Position numbers and translations under genes: made by a program. Positions 1-8,453 of a DNA stretch of 64,000 bases are shown here, piece after piece. Origin of the DNA: Mesorhizobium opportunistum WSM2075 (lineage in GTDB: Bacteria; Pseudomonadota; Alphaproteobacteria; Rhizobiales; Rhizobiaceae); the NCBI RefSeq assembly GCF_000176035.2, contig NC_015675.1:3848001-3912000 (forward strand). The letters run 5' to 3'. Under the pieces are notes generated by a model. That model did no database searches and was not told the origin of the DNA. It saw only the letters and a list, made by a program, of their open reading frames with translations. Positions within the stretch are counted from its first letter, which is position 1; each line of letters opens with the position of its first letter.

Positions 1-1
1 C

Positions 2-589
2 ATCGACATCGATTCGCCCGGGGGGCGCGTCGACCTGGTCCCGGAAACCGCCGCCATGATCCGCTCGGCCCGCCGCGACGGCCGGCCGATTGTCGCCGTC
101 GCCAACACCATCGCGCTGTCGGCCGCCTACTGGATCGCCAGCGCCGCAGACGAGATCGTCGTTTCGCCCTCCGGCGCCGTCGGCTCGATCGGCGTCTACA
201 CCGTGCATGAAGACATGTCGGCCGCGCTCGAGGCCGAGGGCGTCAAGGTGACGATGATCTCGGCCGGCCCGCGCAAGGTCGAGGGCAATCCGTTCCAGCC
301 GCTCGACGAGGCTGGCCTTGCGTCGCTGCTCGGCAACGTCACCACCTTCTACGGCATGTTCGCCGGCGATGTCGCCAAGGGCCGTGGGGTGCCGGTGTCG
401 GTGGTCAAGGCCGACCCGGAATCCAGCGACAAGAATTTCGGCGGTGGCCGCGCGGTGCTCGCCCAGGAAGCGCTGAAGCTCGGCATGGTCGACCGTGTCG
501 CGACGCTGGAAGAGACCGTCGCCAGGCTGGCCAAGGGCGGCAAGCGCTCCGGCATGTCGGCCTCGGCGACGCAGCGCCAGTTCATCTGA
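2..589 (+). CDS. S49 family prohead protease, 5' end cut by window
   Basis: The reading frame is open from the first bases, so the gene starts before the window; 195 residues are visible. It opens with the SppA/S49 signature IDSPGG. The nucleophile is the Ser of LSAAYWIAS (codon 119-121), followed by EIVVSPSGAVGSIGVY, and the Lys of GPRKVEGNPF fits the catalytic Lys of the Ser-Lys dyad. In lambda-like phages this family (protein C) matures the prohead by cutting the portal, scaffold or capsid. Its place directly before decoration and major capsid genes fits that job. Some phages make a scaffold from an in-frame internal start in this gene; I see no strong case here. Portal and terminase genes would lie to the left. 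Family confident; substrate inferred. Confidence 0.9.
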   Translation: MDIDSPGGRVDLVPETAAMIRSARRDGRPIVAVANTIALSAAYWIASAADEIVVSPSGAVGSIGVYTVHEDMSAALEAEGVKVTMISAGPRKVEGNPFQPLDEAGLASLLGNVTTFYGMFAGDVAKGRGVPVSVVKADPESSDKNFGGGRAVLAQEALKLGMVDRVATLEETVARLAKGGKRSGMSASATQRQFI

Positions 590-672
590 CCGTTTCGGCC
601 GTCGGCGCTCCGGGCGCGGTACGGCATCACGAACGTATCGCATCCCGGACAATTGTGGAAAGGACCGCAGAC

Positions 673-1158
673 ATGAAGAAAGTGCTTATGGCGCTGCTCG
701 ACAAGAGGCGCGCGCTGAAGACGGAATCAGACGCTATCAACTCCGCGATCGAAAAGGCGGACGGAGAAATTACCGCCGAACAGGAAGTGCGGCTAAAGGC
801 GCTGCACGAGGATGGCGGCAAGGTCGTCGCCGACCTCGAAGCATTCGCAGGCACCCTGCCGGATGATCCGGAGAAGGCCAAGGCCGACGCGGTTGCCGCG
901 GCGGTGACCCTGGCGATCACGGCGACCCGCGAAGCCGATGCCAACATCGCCGCCGCCTGCCATCTGGCCGGCCAGTCGGTGAAAGCCTCGGGCTTCATCA
1001 AGGACGGCAAGCCGCACGCCGAAGTCGTGGCCACGCTGCTCGCCGGCAGGGTCGACGGCTCCGGCCGCGAGATCAAGCCGCAAAGCACCGGCGGCAATGC
1101 CGGCGACGGCAACGCCTGGGACAAGACCATCGACAAGATCAACGCCCGCTTCAAATAG
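673..1158 (+). CDS. small phage head protein, function unknown
   Basis: A 161-residue, charged, Ala-rich protein predicted to be mostly helical. ATG 673 is chosen because an AAAGGA ribosome site lies just upstream; an in-frame ATG 18 bases earlier has none. The N-terminal 60 residues are Lys/Glu-rich and could form a coiled coil; the last 25 are Gly/Asn-rich. It lies between the prohead protease and the decoration protein, where lambdoid phages keep scaffold or head-assembly genes. A scaffold or capsid-assembly role is an inference from position. I recognise no named domain and see no signal peptide or membrane segment. Confidence 0.7.
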   Translation: MKKVLMALLDKRRALKTESDAINSAIEKADGEITAEQEVRLKALHEDGGKVVADLEAFAGTLPDDPEKAKADAVAAAVTLAITATREADANIAAACHLAGQSVKASGFIKDGKPHAEVVATLLAGRVDGSGREIKPQSTGGNAGDGNAWDKTIDKINARFK

Positions 1159-1218
1159 CCGGCCCGATCTTCAACCGCGCCGCTGGCGGCGCTCCTCTCA
1201 ATCAAAGGAAATTCCCCC

Positions 1219-1548
1219 ATGACCGCTCTCAACGAAGCCCGTCACACGGCTGAATTCATTATCTCGGAAGACGACGGCCACATCTCGCGCGAAAGCCTTC
1301 CCGCCGGCGGCACGCTGAAGGCCGGCGAGGTCGTCAAGATCACCTCCAACGCGCTGGTCTCCTACAACGGCACCGGCACCGTCGTCGGCGTTGCCATCAA
1401 CGCCGCCGAAGACGGCGACCTGGTCGCCTATGTCGCCCGTCTGGCCGAGGTCAACGGCAACATGCTGACCTCGACCGAGGCCACCGACGGCCTGCTCGAT
1501 GCCGGCGCGCTCGCCGGCCTCGCCACGCTGCACATCATCGTCCGCTGA
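1219..1548 (+). CDS. head decoration protein, lambda gpD family
   Basis: This 109-residue protein has the length and composition of the lambda gpD family: a short polar N-terminus ending in EFIISEDDGHISRES, a beta-rich core with LKAGEVVKI and VVGVAINAAEDGD, and a hydrophobic end (ATLHIIVR). Such proteins bind as trimers on the three-fold axes of the expanded capsid and stabilise packed DNA. The next gene is the E-type major capsid protein, the usual D-E order. A ribosome site (AAAGGAA) lies about 8 bases before the ATG. Identification is from sequence style plus position. Confidence 0.85.
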   Translation: MTALNEARHTAEFIISEDDGHISRESLPAGGTLKAGEVVKITSNALVSYNGTGTVVGVAINAAEDGDLVAYVARLAEVNGNMLTSTEATDGLLDAGALAGLATLHIIVR

Positions 1549-1610
1549 CAGCGGGCATTCTTTCCCCACAACCGCCCGCTTGAAGAGCGGCGATCCGAAG
1601 GAACACCATC

Positions 1611-2636
1611 ATGCCCATGCTCGACATCTTCAATGACGATGCCTTCAGCGTCGTCTCGCTCACCGATTCCATCAACAAGCTGAAGTTCGTGCCCGGCCGC
1701 CTCGGCCAGCTCGGCCTGTTCCAGGAAAGCGGCGTGACCACGACGACGGTCGCCATCGAGGAGCGCGACGGCGTCCTCAAGCTGATCGCGCCGACGGCGC
1801 GCGGCGGCCCTGGCACCACGCTCGACAAGACGCTGCGCAGCGCCCGTCCGTTCCTCGTGCCGCATTTCGAGATCAACGACGCCGTCTATGCCGAGGAAGT
1901 TCAGAACGTCCGCGCCTGGGGCTCGATGACCGAACTCGACACGGTGATGGGCAAGGTCGGCGAGCGGCTGACCACGCACACGCAGTCGATGGAAGCGACC
2001 ATCGAATACGCCCGCATCGGCGCCATCAAGGGCATCGTCACCTATGCCGATTCGACGACGCTCAACCTGTTCACCGAATTCGGCGTGTCGCAGGAAGCCG
2101 AGGTCGCTTTCGACCTGGCCAACGCCAATCCGGCATCCGGCGTGCTGCGCAAGAAATGCGCTGGCATCATCCGCACCATTGCCAACAATCTCGCGGGCAC
2201 GGTGTTTTCCAGCGTGCGCGCCGAATGCGGCGACGCCTTCTTCGACGATTTGATCGCGCATCCGGAAGTCCGCGCTTCTTATCTCGCCCAGGCGGAAGCC
2301 TCGCAGCTGCGCAGCGGCTATGTCTCCGGCGGCCAGTCGTTTGGCATTTTCGAGTTCGGCGGCATCACATGGGAAAACTATCGCGGCCAGGTCGACGCCA
2401 CCGCCTTCGTCAACACCGACAAGTGCCATCTCTTCCCGGTCGGCGTGCCCAACCTGTTCCGCTCCTATTTCGCGCCGGGCGACTATATGGAAACCGTCAA
2501 CACCATCGGCCAGCGCATGTACGCCAAGCAATATCTGATGGACAACGGCAAGGGCGTCAACCTCGACAGCCAGTCGAACATCCTGTCGATCTGCACACGG
2601 CCGAAGACCCTGATGCAGGGCAAGCGCACCGCCTGA
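1611..2636 (+). CDS. major capsid protein, lambda gpE family
   Basis: A 341-residue protein matching the E-type capsid family in length and layout. It starts with MPMLDIFNDDAFSVVSLTDS, has the typical segment around residues 75-110 (FLVPHFEINDAVYAEEVQNVRAWGS), and ends in a beta-rich part with VGVPNLFRSYFAPGDYMETVNT and the C-terminal LDSQSNILSICTRPK. It builds the icosahedral shell and would be cut or assembled with the upstream protease and decoration protein. An AAGGAA ribosome site precedes the ATG. Only four bases separate its stop from the next ATG, so the following glycosyltransferase gene is probably co-translated with the capsid. Confidence 0.92.
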   Translation: MPMLDIFNDDAFSVVSLTDSINKLKFVPGRLGQLGLFQESGVTTTTVAIEERDGVLKLIAPTARGGPGTTLDKTLRSARPFLVPHFEINDAVYAEEVQNVRAWGSMTELDTVMGKVGERLTTHTQSMEATIEYARIGAIKGIVTYADSTTLNLFTEFGVSQEAEVAFDLANANPASGVLRKKCAGIIRTIANNLAGTVFSSVRAECGDAFFDDLIAHPEVRASYLAQAEASQLRSGYVSGGQSFGIFEFGGITWENYRGQVDATAFVNTDKCHLFPVGVPNLFRSYFAPGDYMETVNTIGQRMYAKQYLMDNGKGVNLDSQSNILSICTRPKTLMQGKRTA

Positions 2637-2640
2637 TCCA

Positions 2641-5487
2641 ATGTCGGCGAAACTCTGGTCCGTCCCGCCGCTGTGGCGGGGCGAGACCGTCTTCATCCTG
2701 GCCGGCGGCGCGTCGGTCCTCGGCCAGGATCTCTCGGCTCTCGCGGGCAGCCATGTCATCGCCATCAATTCGGCCTGGCGGACATACCCTCATGCCGATG
2801 TGCTGTTCTTCGCCGACAGCCGATGGTGGACGAAGTTCCATCCGGATTTCGCCGGGCTGATCGTCACCACATGTGAATGGTCGGACAAGCGCATCAGGAA
2901 CCTGAAGAAGATCGCGCCTGGCAAGGGTCTTGCGGAAAGCCCTGACCGGCTGGCGCTTCAGACGACCAGCGTCACCGGCGCCATCAATCTGGCGGTGCAT
3001 TTCGGCGCCGCGAGGATCGTCCTGCTCGGCGTCGACGGGCAGATCGTGCAAGGCCGCAGGCATCATCACGACGAGGCCTATCCATGGCCGCTGGTGAAGG
3101 GCTGCTTCGACAAGCACGCCGCCGAATTCAAAGCGATCGCCCCGTCGCTGGCAAAGCTTGGCGTCGAGGTCATCAACGCCAACCCGAACAGCGCGATAGA
3201 CGTCTGGCCGAAACTGTCTTTTGGAGATGTGGTTTCCATGCTGCAACGCCTGCCCCTAAAGCCTTCGCTCGTCGTCATGAGCATGTACGGCATGGGGGAC
3301 TGCATCCATGAGCGCGCGGTCGTGCGCGAACTGATGAAGACGAACGACGTCGAGCTCCAGACCTATTACACGTCGATGTTCCATGACCTGGAAGCCGAAG
3401 GGCTGCGGGTCACGATGGTCGATCGGCCGAACCTTCCGCCGCGCATCCGCGATGCCGGCAACGCCGCGCAACCCGTGTCGCGAGCGCAGGCGGCGCCGGC
3501 GAAGCTGAGGCCGCACGACATCAAGATCGGCTATGACCATGCCCAGACAAAGCGGCACGGCACACTACTCGACGGCATGTTCGGTTCTGTCGGGATGCAG
3601 GTTCCCGAGCGGCCGGATTTCAGCCTTCCCGTCAAGCCGGAGTGGCGCGACAGGGCGCGCAAGCTGGTTCAAGAGGCGGTGAACGCCGAAGGCGCGAACA
3701 GGGAAGCAAAGGAATCATCCATGGCGAAGCCGTGGATGATCTATCGGCCGATCGTCATCAATGCGACTTGGCCATGCCCATCGCGCTCGCCGGATCCTGA
3801 AGCCTATGCGGCGCTCTATCGCTCGATCAAGGATCGGTTCTTCACCGTCTCGGTCTGCGACCTGACGCAAAAGGGCGAGGAGATCGTCGGCGAGGAACAG
3901 GATGCCGACCTGAAACTGCACCGCGGCGAGGCCGATTTCGAGACGCTGGCCGGGCTGTTCGCCGAGGCTGCGCTTGTCTTTGGCAATGCCGGGTTCACGC
4001 CGATCATGGCGCAGGCGGTGGGGACACCGAACATCTGCGTCTATGGCGGCAATGAAAGCTACCGCTTCACCAACGTCTGCGGCGCGCACCTGGCGCCGAC
4101 GCTGCCGATCGAACCGGTCAAGCCGTGCGAGTGTTTCGACCGCCACCACAAATGCGACAAGACCATCGACCTGGCCAAGGCTGTGCCGCTGGTCGAGACC
4201 TTCGCAATCGAGCACGGCGCGACACCGCGCATCCTTGTGTTCGGCACGACCTATGTCGACACGCCGGACAAGGCAAAGCTCGCCGAACAATGGCAGGCGC
4301 TGCACGAGGATCTCAACCCCGGCGCTCATTTGTTGCTGGTCGACAGCGCATCACCGGAATGGTGGTGCGAGGATGGTTCGCCGAAGCCCGACGACACGAT
4401 GCCCGGCTGCCAGATCTATTCGTTTCCCGACAACATCGGCCACCTCGCGCGCGGCGGGAAGGACGGCTGGGGCAGGGCCTTCTGCAAGGGCCTGGAGATG
4501 GCGATCGACGGCCAATACGATTACGTTGTCCACATCGAAGGCGACAGCCTGTTTTCCAAGCCGGTGCTGCCGATCATCCGCAAGATGATGGCAGGTGGCG
4601 TTCCCGCTGCATCAGTCCCGGTCGCGGGCACGAAGCGGAATGAACACGGCTGGGTCGAGACCGGCCTGATGTTCTTCAGCGTCGACTATCTGTGGCAGAC
4701 GAAGTTCATCGAGCGCTACGACTGGTGGAACCGCACCAGGAGCCCGACGCCGGAAAAGGTCATCTTCGACCTGATCGGCGAAGACCTGCGCATGCTGCCG
4801 CTCAAGGCCGAGCGCGGCGACAGGGGGCAGATCACAGCGGAAAACGCGGCCGGCCTCGACTGGATCACGCATTGCGCGCCGGAAGCGCTGGACGCTTTCG
4901 TTGAATTCGCCATGCCGCCGGAGCCGGTCGAGGCCGAAACCCCGGCCGCGCCTGATGTGCCGCTGGTCAAGCTCAACTTCGGCTGCGGCACCAATAAGCT
5001 GGACGGCTGGCAGAATTTCGACGCCGAGATCGACATCACCAGGCCGCTGCCGTTCCCCGAAAACCATGCCGATTTCATCTATGCCGAGCATGTCGTCGAG
5101 CACGTCGACTACACCCAGGCCCTGAAATTCTTCGCCGAATGCCGGCGGGTGCTGAAGCCAGGCGGCGTCATCCGCATCTGTGTCCCGAGCCTGGAAAACA
5201 TCCGCCTGCGCGGCGACCAGGCGTATTTCGACTTCACGCGCAAATGGGGACCGTCTGCCGATATGCGCGGCGCCATGCATGCCATCATCTTCGCCCACGG
5301 CCACAAGGCGATCTGGTCGCAAGGCCTGCTCGAGGCCTGTCTGTATTTCGCGGGCTTCGAGGATGTCGTGCCAGCCGAACAGCATTGCTCCAGCCATGCG
5401 GGCCTGATCGATGTCGAAGGCCACCACCGCGTCATCGGCGAAAAGTTCAACTGGATCGAAAGCGCGATTGCCGAGGGGCGGAAATGA
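2641..5487 (+). CDS. four-domain glycosyltransferase/methyltransferase fusion protein
   Basis: A 948-residue protein inside the head operon. Residues 1-205 resemble DUF115/MAF-type sugar-related proteins (FILAGGASVLGQDL, HVIAINSAW, VLFFADSRWW). Residues 205-525 resemble family 9 glycosyltransferases (MYGMGDCIHERAVVREL; later FGNAGFTPIMAQAVGTP and a Cys/His-rich patch CECFDRHHKCDK). Residues 526-745 look like a GT-A fold with an acidic metal-type motif, VHIEGDSLF. Residues 770-945 are a class I SAM methyltransferase (LNFGCGTNKLDGW, EHVVEHVDY, RRVLKPGGVIRICVP). It starts 4 bases after the capsid stop and overlaps the next gene by ATGA. A role in decorating the virion, or host envelope, with a methylated sugar is my inference. 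Domain borders are estimates by eye. Confidence 0.75.
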   Translation: MSAKLWSVPPLWRGETVFILAGGASVLGQDLSALAGSHVIAINSAWRTYPHADVLFFADSRWWTKFHPDFAGLIVTTCEWSDKRIRNLKKIAPGKGLAESPDRLALQTTSVTGAINLAVHFGAARIVLLGVDGQIVQGRRHHHDEAYPWPLVKGCFDKHAAEFKAIAPSLAKLGVEVINANPNSAIDVWPKLSFGDVVSMLQRLPLKPSLVVMSMYGMGDCIHERAVVRELMKTNDVELQTYYTSMFHDLEAEGLRVTMVDRPNLPPRIRDAGNAAQPVSRAQAAPAKLRPHDIKIGYDHAQTKRHGTLLDGMFGSVGMQVPERPDFSLPVKPEWRDRARKLVQEAVNAEGANREAKESSMAKPWMIYRPIVINATWPCPSRSPDPEAYAALYRSIKDRFFTVSVCDLTQKGEEIVGEEQDADLKLHRGEADFETLAGLFAEAALVFGNAGFTPIMAQAVGTPNICVYGGNESYRFTNVCGAHLAPTLPIEPVKPCECFDRHHKCDKTIDLAKAVPLVETFAIEHGATPRILVFGTTYVDTPDKAKLAEQWQALHEDLNPGAHLLLVDSASPEWWCEDGSPKPDDTMPGCQIYSFPDNIGHLARGGKDGWGRAFCKGLEMAIDGQYDYVVHIEGDSLFSKPVLPIIRKMMAGGVPAASVPVAGTKRNEHGWVETGLMFFSVDYLWQTKFIERYDWWNRTRSPTPEKVIFDLIGEDLRMLPLKAERGDRGQITAENAAGLDWITHCAPEALDAFVEFAMPPEPVEAETPAAPDVPLVKLNFGCGTNKLDGWQNFDAEIDITRPLPFPENHADFIYAEHVVEHVDYTQALKFFAECRRVLKPGGVIRICVPSLENIRLRGDQAYFDFTRKWGPSADMRGAMHAIIFAHGHKAIWSQGLLEACLYFAGFEDVVPAEQHCSSHAGLIDVEGHHRVIGEKFNWIESAIAEGRK

Positions 5488-5702
5488 TCTTTGGAATTAT
5501 GGGTCTGGTCGGGTGTTGGATGCTTGGCTGTTCGCTCTCATCCGGCGCGCTCGCGCGCCTCGGAGCGGCAAATCCGCAAACAATTGGTGATTGCTTTTCC
5601 GGCGACTACTGGCTCGATTTGTGGTGCATCTTTCTGTGGCCGCTATTCTGGCCCTGCTGGTTTGCGTATCTGCTCGCGCGCGGCGCGGTAGTCTCCAAAT
5701 GA
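5484..5702 (+). CDS. small membrane protein in carbohydrate block
   Basis: A 72-residue protein whose ATG overlaps the stop of the preceding fusion gene (ATGA), and whose own stop overlaps the FkbM start in the same way, so all three are probably translationally coupled. It has two hydrophobic segments: residues 1-20 (MIFGIMGLVGCWMLGCSLSS) and a Trp-rich stretch near 43-66 containing WCIFLWPLFWPCW. It could be a membrane anchor or partner for the neighbouring sugar enzymes, but no family is recognised. The N-terminus might alternatively be read as a signal peptide, with LGC a weak lipobox. Confidence 0.6.
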   Translation: MIFGIMGLVGCWMLGCSLSSGALARLGAANPQTIGDCFSGDYWLDLWCIFLWPLFWPCWFAYLLARGAVVSK

Positions 5703-6352
5703 CCGGCCACCGCGATCAATGGTTCGGCGGTCGCACCTATGCGCAGCATGGCGACGATCTCGCCGTGCTGAACATCTTCCATAGGCTCGGCATCGAAAAA
5801 CCGTCCTATCTCGACGTCGGCGCCTATCATCCGTTCACGCTGTCGAACACCGCGCTGCTCTACGAGCGTGGTTCGCGCGGCATCAATGTCGAGCCGAACG
5901 AGACTCTATTCGCGGAATTTGTGAAGGCGCGGCCGGAAGATGCCAACATCCTTTCCGGCGTCGCGCCGATCTGCGGCCGGCTGCCGTTCCATCACGTCGC
6001 CGCCGACCCTGGTCGTTTCACCTTCGACCTGGCGACCGCGAAAACGCTGGGCATTGTGCATAGCGTCGACATGCCGGTGATGACGCTCAACCAGATCGTC
6101 GACTGCTGGTGCAAAGGCATCTGGCCGGACCTGCTCACCATCGACATCGAAGGCCTAGACATCGACGTGTTGCAGGATGCCGACTTCGGCGACAATCCGC
6201 CGCGTGTCGTCATCGTCGAGGCCGACAATGGCAGCGGCGACACCAGCCACGAACTCGACGCGCTGATGCATGCCAAGGGCTTCACGCTGCATTCCTGGTG
6301 CGGCTCGAACATGATCTTCGTGCGCGTCGCCGACGCAGACAGGATCTGGTGA
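5699..6352 (+). CDS. FkbM-family methyltransferase
   Basis: A 217-residue SAM-dependent methyltransferase of the FkbM type. Motif I is YLDVGAYHPFTLSNT near residue 40, followed by GINVEPNE (motif II acidic residue) and the LLTIDIEGLDIDVLQ block typical of the family, which usually O-methylates sugars or polyketides. ATG 5699 is preferred because it forms an ATGA overlap with the previous stop; an earlier in-frame ATG at 5591 would add 36 residues lying inside the small membrane gene. It probably acts with the upstream fusion enzyme on a glycan. The substrate is unknown. Confidence 0.85.
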   Translation: MTGHRDQWFGGRTYAQHGDDLAVLNIFHRLGIEKPSYLDVGAYHPFTLSNTALLYERGSRGINVEPNETLFAEFVKARPEDANILSGVAPICGRLPFHHVAADPGRFTFDLATAKTLGIVHSVDMPVMTLNQIVDCWCKGIWPDLLTIDIEGLDIDVLQDADFGDNPPRVVIVEADNGSGDTSHELDALMHAKGFTLHSWCGSNMIFVRVADADRIW

Positions 6353-6353
6353 G

Positions 6354-6728
6354 ATGTACGATCTGTCGCTGCTTTATGGTCCGATGTTCGGCTCTGTCGG
6401 CTTCGGCGTTCCGGCCGTCCTGACGCTCGCCGGCACCGATGGCGCGGTGATCGACATCGGCGCCGACGGCGGCCCGCTGCAAGCGATCGACAAGACATCC
6501 GGCATGGCGGTCGGCGGTGGCGGCCGCTTCGCCTCCGCCATCGAGACGGTCGAGCCGGTCGCCATCCTGCGCGCGCCGGACCTGGCCGGCATCGATCTTG
6601 AGAATCTGCGCGGTGCAACGCTGCGCTTCAACGACAAGGACTGGAACGTCCGCAACCACGCGCTCAAGACGTCGCCACGGGGCGAAGCCTATGGCGAGGT
6701 GCTGTTGATGCTCACGGAGAAGGCTTGA
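6354..6728 (+). CDS. putative head completion/head-tail connector protein
   Basis: A 124-residue protein starting one base after the FkbM stop. It begins MYDLSLLYGPMFGSVG and is beta-rich, ending in a fold with LRFNDKDWNVRNHALK and GEVLLMLTEKA. Position between capsid-region genes and the tail-terminator candidate is where siphophages keep head-tail joining proteins. I recognise no conserved motif, so the role rests on gene order and length. The stop overlaps the next ATG (TGATG). Confidence 0.6.
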   Translation: MYDLSLLYGPMFGSVGFGVPAVLTLAGTDGAVIDIGADGGPLQAIDKTSGMAVGGGGRFASAIETVEPVAILRAPDLAGIDLENLRGATLRFNDKDWNVRNHALKTSPRGEAYGEVLLMLTEKA

Positions 6729-7174
6729 TGGATACCCGAGAAGCCATCCTTGCCCGCCTGGTGGTCATCGCTGGCGACGTGACAGGAATAAAGAAGGTGT
6801 TCCGCAACGAGCTCGCGACCAACGAAACCGATCTGCCGGCGATCATCGTGCTCGATGCCAATGAAAAGGCAGACCCGACCGATCCGGAAGGCCGGGGACC
6901 GAAGGCGCCGCGCCGCATGATCATGATGCCGCAACTGCTCATCATGCTCCCCGAGGCCAGCAGTGCGGTGGGAACCGCCCTGAATGGATTCCGCGCTCTG
7001 CTGATCGATGCCGTTGCCAATGACGATACGCTTGTCGGTTTGACGACCAACCGTCAGGGCGCCCGACTTGCGGCATCGGAAACCCAGCTCGCCTGGGGCC
7101 GCTCGATGCTGGGCGAAATGGGTATCCCCTTCGCCATTCCGTACATCCTTTTCCCCGGATCGATCGCCGGCTGA
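6728..7174 (+). CDS. putative tail terminator / minor tail protein
   Basis: A 148-residue protein starting at the ATG in a TGATG overlap with the previous gene; a TTG three bases upstream is less likely. It opens with a helix (MDTREAILARLVVIAGDVTGIKKVFRNEL), then LPAIIVLDANEKADP, and has a central beta region with RRMIMMPQLLIML. This layout of helix, DLPAIIV-type strand and beta-sheet is common in tail-terminator (lambda gpU-like) proteins located just before the tail tube gene. The assignment is by style and position only. Confidence 0.65.
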   Translation: MDTREAILARLVVIAGDVTGIKKVFRNELATNETDLPAIIVLDANEKADPTDPEGRGPKAPRRMIMMPQLLIMLPEASSAVGTALNGFRALLIDAVANDDTLVGLTTNRQGARLAASETQLAWGRSMLGEMGIPFAIPYILFPGSIAG

Positions 7175-7297
7175 TCAACACCGTTTCCGCGCCGTCCCAA
7201 ATCGTCGGACGCCTGTCCACGCGGCGCCTTTGTCGTTCTCAACCGCCCATTTTCCCCGCGTGATTGGGACGGGCACTTCACCGAAAGGACCGCCTAA

Positions 7298-7825
7298 ATG
7301 TCCGCTTCCCCGAGCACCAACAATTACCGCATCCCGGCGGCGACGCTGGCCATCAAGTTTCCCGACGATGGCGATTATGTCGACGCCGGCAACCTGGTCG
7401 ACTTCGTCTACACGCCGACGGTGACTAAGAAAGAGCATTTCTCGGCTCGCACCGGCCTGCGCGCCAAGGACAAGACCGTCGTCACCGAAGTCGCTGCCGC
7501 GATCAAGTTCACGGTCGACGAGGCCACGGCGCGCAATCTTTCGATGTTCCTGCTCGGCGACGCCAGCACCGACACCGACGGCAATCTGGTCATCACGCCG
7601 CTGTCCAACCCGAACCTGACCGCCGACATCAAGGTGACCGGCGTCAACTCGGTCGGCCCGATGATCGATTTCGAGGCCAACGTGACCTTCTCGCCGTCGG
7701 GAGATCTCAACCTGATGGCCGACAATGACGATTGGGCGCAGATCCCGCTCGATGCCGACGTCAACAAGTCGGACGGCAAGTTCGGTGTCTTCACCATTCG
7801 CCAGCAGGATGGGGTGACCGCTTGA
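7298..7825 (+). CDS. major tail (tube) protein
   Basis: A 175-residue beta-rich protein with a GAAAGGA ribosome site 8 bases before its ATG. It begins MSASPSTNNYRIPAATLAIKF, contains DAGNLVDFVYTPTVTKKEHFSARTG and ends DKSDGKFGVFTIRQQ in style. Position (after the terminator candidate, before the chaperone and tape measure) and length match siphophage tail tube proteins. Its stop overlaps the TTG start of the chaperone gene. The 123 bases before it (7175-7297) carry no gene that I can see. Confidence 0.8.
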   Translation: MSASPSTNNYRIPAATLAIKFPDDGDYVDAGNLVDFVYTPTVTKKEHFSARTGLRAKDKTVVTEVAAAIKFTVDEATARNLSMFLLGDASTDTDGNLVITPLSNPNLTADIKVTGVNSVGPMIDFEANVTFSPSGDLNLMADNDDWAQIPLDADVNKSDGKFGVFTIRQQDGVTA

Positions 7826-8310
7826 GCGACGACCTTCTCGACCTTGCCCCGGCGGCGGAAGTCGTGCCGATCCGGGGCAAGAAGCTGTCGGTCAGCGGCA
7901 TCTCGTCGAAGGGCATCATCGCCCTGCTGCGCCGTTTCCCGGCCATGTCCGACATCTTCACCGGCGAAAGCAGCGCCTCCAATGTCGAAAAACTGGCCGG
8001 CCTGGTTGTCGCCATCGGCGGCGATCTCGTCGGCGCCATCATCGCGGCCGGGCTCGGCTATCCCGGCGACGAGAAGCGCGAAAAGGTGGCGGCGGACCTT
8101 GTCGCCGGCGAACAGTTCGACCTGGTCGAGGCGATCGTGCGCGTCACCTTCCCAAACGGCCTAGCCCCTCTCGTCGAAAAGGTAAGGGCCATGAGGGGCG
8201 ACGCCGCCATCAATCCGACGCTGGCGAAGATGCCGCCAGTGCAACCGATAAAATTGCGCAAGCGATCATCTACCTCGCCGGAAAGAACGTCGGCACAGTC
8301 CACGAATTGA
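7822..8310 (+). CDS. tail assembly chaperone, upstream (G-type) frame
   Basis: A 162-residue protein starting at a TTG that overlaps the tail tube stop. It begins SDDLLDLAPAAEVVPIRGKK and has a helical middle with YPGDEKREKVAADLVAGEQFDLVEAIVRVTFPNG cut in two by loops, as in other pre-tape-measure chaperones. Its last residues (RSSTSPERTSAQSTN) look non-coding, while the -1 frame beneath them codes for a well-formed helical segment. It should hold the tape measure protein in solution during tail assembly, like lambda gpG. Confidence 0.8.
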   Translation: MSDDLLDLAPAAEVVPIRGKKLSVSGISSKGIIALLRRFPAMSDIFTGESSASNVEKLAGLVVAIGGDLVGAIIAAGLGYPGDEKREKVAADLVAGEQFDLVEAIVRVTFPNGLAPLVEKVRAMRGDAAINPTLAKMPPVQPIKLRKRSSTSPERTSAQSTN

Positions 8311-8453
8311 TGGGCTGGACGCCGCGGCAACTGGCGGCGGCGAAGAACGTGCGCCGCAAGCTCGATGCCGAGGAATTCGCCGCCGCCGCCATCGCCGCAC
8401 AGGGATCGCGCAAGGCCGTCGTGCAAACAGTCGAGGACATGTCTGGCGAATGA
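8253..8453 (+). CDS. tail chaperone extension (T-type), reached by -1 frameshift
   Basis: The -1 frame relative to the chaperone codes for IAQAIIYLAGKNVGTVHEL then MGWTPRQLAAAKNVRRKLDAEEF and ends at TGA 8451-8453. The first 19 residues have no upstream start codon of their own, so they can only be made by slippage from the upstream frame. The start given (8253) assumes slippage on AAAA at 8250-8253; the exact site is uncertain. An ATG at 8310, overlapping the upstream stop, could also give a 47-residue product by reinitiation. Position just before the tape-measure region matches lambda G/GT. Frame logic is seen directly; slippage is inferred. Confidence 0.65.
   Translation: MAQAIIYLAGKNVGTVHELMGWTPRQLAAAKNVRRKLDAEEFAAAAIAAQGSRKAVVQTVEDMSGE

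Noticed and set aside
1428..2768. A 446-residue antisense frame over decoration and capsid genes
   Set aside because: Shadow of structural genes; no ribosome site or motif.
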